From NCBI GenBank assembly GCA_019634125.1, contig JAHQVX010000139.1:1-33243 (forward strand): a stretch of DNA of 33,243 nt, read 5' to 3'. This document shows positions 31,081 through 33,243 of this stretch, one piece after another. Positions within the stretch are counted from its first letter, which is position 1. Every line of letters begins with the position of its first letter. The notes beneath the pieces were generated by a model. The model saw only the letters and a program-made list of their open reading frames with translations. It did no database searches and was not told the DNA's origin. This DNA comes from Saprospiraceae bacterium. GTDB lineage: Bacteria > Bacteroidota > Bacteroidia > Chitinophagales > JAHQVX01. The translations under genes and the position numbers were made by a program.

Positions 31081-31664
31081 CGGTTCTGTGCCACGAGTAG
31101 TTGGTGCACTTCTAAGGCTTGCTTGATCAAGGAGTCTTTACCATTATTGTGAATGACAATATCTGCTTGTTCCACTTTTTGTTGTTGAGGCAGTTGCGCA
31201 GCCATTCGCTGGCGAATGGCTGATTCATCGACACTATCTCTCGACATTACTCGGGAAATCCGTAATTCCTCAGGAGCATCTACTACAATAACTGCATCAA
31301 AGGCATTTGCTCGTTTGATTTCATAGATAATTGCCGATTCGAAGAGTACATATGGGGCTGACTGTTCGCCGATCCATCGGGCTTGGTCTCTAAACACGGC
31401 AGGATGAACCAAGCTGTTTAAAAGATCCAGCTTTGCTGGATCTTGAAAGACTTGTTCACTTAAAAACGCTCGATTTAACCGCCCACTCTCATAAGCTTCA
31501 GACCCGAAATGCTGCTGAATAGCTGCTATAAGTTCCGGATCTGTATGCATTAACGCCTTCGCTGCGCGATCGGAAAAGTAGACAGGTATGCCCAGAATTT
31601 GAAAGATGTTGGCCACAGTGGTCTTACCCGTTCCGATTCCACCGGTTATGGCCACCTTAAGCAT
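31077..31664 (-). CDS. coaE: Dephospho-CoA kinase
   Basis: Performs the last step of coenzyme A synthesis, phosphorylating the 3'-OH of dephospho-CoA. The 195-aa product has the P-loop GGIGTGKT (8-15), the FSDRAAKALMH acceptor region, LVHPAVF and the lid with SVDESAIRQRMAAQL. It starts directly after the yajC stop with no gap (31664/31665), as the last gene of nusB-yajC-coaE. Its stop overlaps that of the convergent lipoprotein gene. Two perfect inverted repeats lie inside (31199-31222 and 31422-31444). Confidence 0.95.
   Translation of the reverse strand: MLKVAITGGIGTGKTTVANIFQILGIPVYFSDRAAKALMHTDPELIAAIQQHFGSEAYESGRLNRAFLSEQVFQDPAKLDLLNSLVHPAVFRDQARWIGEQSAPYVLFESAIIYEIKRANAFDAVIVVDAPEELRISRVMSRDSVDESAIRQRMAAQLPQQQKVEQADIVIHNNGKDSLIKQALEVHQLLVAQNR
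31199..31222. repeat. Intragenic inverted repeat, 11-bp arms, 2-nt loop (coaE)
   Basis: CAGCCATTCGC, loop TG, GCGAATGGCTG, over the SAIRQRMAA codons, 122 nt from the stop. Confidence 0.85.
31422..31444. repeat. Intragenic inverted repeat, 10-bp arms, TTT loop (coaE)
   Basis: AAGATCCAGC, loop TTT, GCTGGATCTT, over the QDPAKLDLL codons. Confidence 0.85.
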
Positions 31665-31949
31665 TTAAGCCTCTTTTTTCGCTTCAGAAAGGGTAGAGGA
31701 TTGTTCGAAAGAAATCGCACTTTTCTCTACACGAAATTTCGTATTGCCCACTTCGAGCATCACCCAACTATTGCCTTCGTCGGCCTGGTGGATTTTGCCG
31801 TGGATGCCTCCCTGAGTAACAATTCGTTGCCCTTTTTTAAGATTGGTTTGAAATGCTCTCTGCTTCTTTTGTCGATTCATTTGCGGACGAATGAAAAAGA
31901 AGTAAAGCACCAAGATCATCAAGGGTAGAAATATCGTATTAATGTCCAT
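31665..31949 (-). CDS. yajC: Preprotein translocase accessory subunit YajC
   Basis: A 94-aa single-span membrane protein that associates with SecDF. The N-terminal helix LPLMILVLYFFFIRPQMNRQKKQ, with its FFIRPQ end, is diagnostic, followed by LKKGQRIVTQGGIHGKI and an acidic-basic tail. It starts 2 nt after the nusB stop and ends against the coaE start. No secDF gene is in the window. It is the second Sec-related gene here after secG. Confidence 0.95.
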   Translation of the reverse strand: MDINTIFLPLMILVLYFFFIRPQMNRQKKQRAFQTNLKKGQRIVTQGGIHGKIHQADEGNSWVMLEVGNTKFRVEKSAISFEQSSTLSEAKKEA

Positions 31950-31951
31950 AG

Positions 31952-32902
31952 TTAATTTTTAAGTCCACGCCCTTCTTTCACAATTCGACCTTCATTACTA
32001 AGGTCTTTCATGAGTTTGTCAAGTATTCCATTGATAAACTCTTTACTCTTTGGCGTGCTGTATGATTTCGAAATGTCTATATATTCGTTAATGGTCACTT
32101 TTACCGGAATTTCTTTAAAGTAAAGCAATTCACAAGCAGCCATTTTCATCAAGATCGTATCGATGAGGGCTAATCTTTTTTCGTCCCAATTCTTCAAATA
32201 CTTACCAATAATTGCATGGAGTTCTGGATCTCTATCGGCAGTTTTTAAGAAGAGTTGATCGGCAAAATCTTCGATTTCTCTAAACGAAGCATCTTTTTGG
32301 TAGACGATAGCTGCTACATTCTCTGCGTCCTTTTTCCAAGCTTTTAACCGCTTGCCCATTTGACTGTAGAGGAATTCATTATCGTCTTGCCAGCGTGGGA
32401 ATAAATCTTCCATGTGTTGTTGGAAGACTTCATCATGGAACATCAAATCTTCAATGATGTACTTCACTATTTGGAAGTCTTCTTTTTCGCCGCTAAGCTT
32501 TGTATCCAGGTAGTCAACATAGCGCGGATCATTCGCCATCTTTCGATAAAGTGTGGCAATTACATTCGCATCTAATAAGCTATCAAACTTCCCTTTAGAG
32601 GTCATCTGATCAAAGGTTGAATTGGATTCAAGTGCTTTGAAGAAGTTATTGTCTAGCAGTTTCAAATTGACTTCACCGTCTTTTTCGGTAGGAAGTAATT
32701 TGCCCGCTTTAATTTCAGCGTCTGTAGTTAGGAAGTGCACTACTTTGGTAAACGTGAAAAGGATGTAGTGGTACTGGTCAATAAAATTATCCAGTGTTTT
32801 TGCGAGGTTTTTGCGACCACCTTCTAGAGTAAGGTCGGCATTGCGGTTGTGCGCGTATAACGCTTGCATGGTTTTAATACGTGTGCTTCTACGGCTTAAC
32901 AT
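31952..32902 (-). CDS. nusB: Transcription antitermination factor NusB (long Bacteroidota form)
   Basis: NusB with NusE forms the antitermination complex on rRNA transcripts. The 316-aa product is about twice the length of E. coli NusB (139 aa). It keeps the N-terminal SRRSTRIKTMQALYAH and the C-terminal core (ALIDTILMKMAACELLYFKEIPVKVTINEYIDISKSYSTPKSKEFINGILD), with about 170 extra residues between them, a form seen across the phylum. A minus-7 box TATCTTTG (32936-32943) lies 33 nt upstream. It is the first gene of nusB-yajC-coaE. The role of the insertion is unknown to me. Confidence 0.92.
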   Translation of the reverse strand: MLSRRSTRIKTMQALYAHNRNADLTLEGGRKNLAKTLDNFIDQYHYILFTFTKVVHFLTTDAEIKAGKLLPTEKDGEVNLKLLDNNFFKALESNSTFDQMTSKGKFDSLLDANVIATLYRKMANDPRYVDYLDTKLSGEKEDFQIVKYIIEDLMFHDEVFQQHMEDLFPRWQDDNEFLYSQMGKRLKAWKKDAENVAAIVYQKDASFREIEDFADQLFLKTADRDPELHAIIGKYLKNWDEKRLALIDTILMKMAACELLYFKEIPVKVTINEYIDISKSYSTPKSKEFINGILDKLMKDLSNEGRIVKEGRGLKN

Positions 32903-32935
32903 TCCTCTAAAGAACTTTTATGAATAATTTGGGCG

Positions 32936-32943
32936 CAAAGATA
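32936..32943 (-). promoter_or_regulatory. Minus-7 box TATCTTTG for nusB-yajC-coaE
   Basis: Exact TAnnTTTG on the minus strand, between the alpha/beta hydrolase stop and the nusB ATG. The implied leader is about 30 nt. Confidence 0.5.
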
Positions 32944-32976
32944 GAGGATAGTCCTTTCCGAACAATAGTTCGGCAA

Positions 32977-33243
32977 TTATTTATTTTCATCTTCTAAATG
33001 CGTCGTTAGAAACCGATCTACACGATCTAAATACGCTTGCCCGCCCGTGGAAAGCACATTCTGATGATTGGCTTTTTCGAGGAAGAAAAGTGCCTTGTTG
33101 GCGTGCGGGATGGCATCGAAGTTTCGTTGCGAATACGCTGGGTTCATTTTTTTGTCGGCGAGTCCATGCGCCATAAATACCGGACATTGAATTTGTTCTG
33201 CACTGCGTTCTGGTTGAACAGCAACGGGATCAAAAGCCGTGTA
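32977..33243 (-). CDS. Alpha/beta hydrolase (C-terminal part, cut by window edge)
   Basis: The last 88 codons of a larger gene that continues beyond the right edge; the frame is open to the final base. The visible part is the C-terminal end of an alpha/beta-hydrolase domain: QCPVFMAHGLADKKM with the acid residue of the triad (D in GLADKKM), and FFLEKANHQNV with the likely catalytic histidine. It could be a serine-aminopeptidase/DUF-type esterase; the nucleophile elbow is outside the window, so the reaction cannot be stated. Confidence 0.75.
   Translation of the reverse strand, partial: YTAFDPVAVQPERSAEQIQCPVFMAHGLADKKMNPAYSQRNFDAIPHANKALFFLEKANHQNVLSTGGQAYLDRVDRFLTTHLEDENK

Overview
The window looks like a chromosomal segment of a Bacteroidota bacterium, probably of the Flavobacteriales; the family and genus cannot be fixed from the sequence alone. 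The signs are a short primary sigma factor (289 aa) whose promoter reads TTG-N17-TATATTTG, recurrent TAnnTTTG minus-7 boxes in front of genes on both strands, two secreted proteins ending in type IX secretion-like sorting tails, a long NusB (316 aa), a LuxC-like acyl-CoA reductase divergent from a small ferredoxin, and the miaB - sigma-54 activator - lptE - secG - groES/groEL order. Almost everything is housekeeping. I see no phage, transposon, CRISPR array, rRNA or tRNA gene, and no gene-free stretch longer than about 210 bases.

Layout. 1-3300 (minus): sufB-sufC-sufD (sufD cut by the window edge) behind an orphan NarL/FixJ-type response regulator. 3374-5838 (plus): two tandem secreted paralogues with sorting tails. 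5840-8527: a Nudix-fold winged-helix regulator divergent from pfkA and a GlcNAc-kinase-like gene. 8524-10118 (minus): arginine deiminase and the fluoride channel crcB. 10166-11042: a MerC-like membrane protein divergent from a Fur-family regulator, with a 25-nt perfect palindrome between them. 11039-14183 (minus): rpoD, a TfoX-like small protein, ffh and a GNAT. 14360-15989: a START-like protein, rnhA and yhhQ. 15965-18391 (minus): two L,D-transpeptidase-type genes. 18528-19926: acyl-CoA reductase and ferredoxin, divergent. 19988-21133: a LysE-type exporter and a lipoprotein. 21232-27930 (plus): miaB, sigma-54 activator, lptE, an acidic TPR-like protein, secG, then groS-groL. 28010-31080: lipoproteins, a DUF3108-like secreted protein and mnmA. 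31077-33243 (minus): an alpha/beta hydrolase (cut by the edge), nusB, yajC and coaE.

Packing is extremely tight. Five co-directional pairs overlap by TAATG/TGATG. Four convergent pairs share a palindromic tetranucleotide (TTAA or CTAG) in which the two stop codons lie on opposite strands.

The most unusual signal is a set of at least fourteen perfect inverted repeats with 9-12 bp arms and 2-4 nt loops lying inside coding sequences. They are concentrated in ordinary genes and absent from the most conserved ones (sufB, sufC, rpoD, ffh, groL, pfkA). Other leads are: two matching 7-2-7 palindromes (TACCWAA-NN-TTWGGTA) upstream of sufB next to a NarL-type regulator gene; a perfect palindrome centred on the merC start codon next to a Fur-family gene; a sigma-54-like promoter for groES downstream of a sigma-54 activator gene; and a mirror-symmetric divergent promoter between the acyl-CoA reductase and ferredoxin genes.
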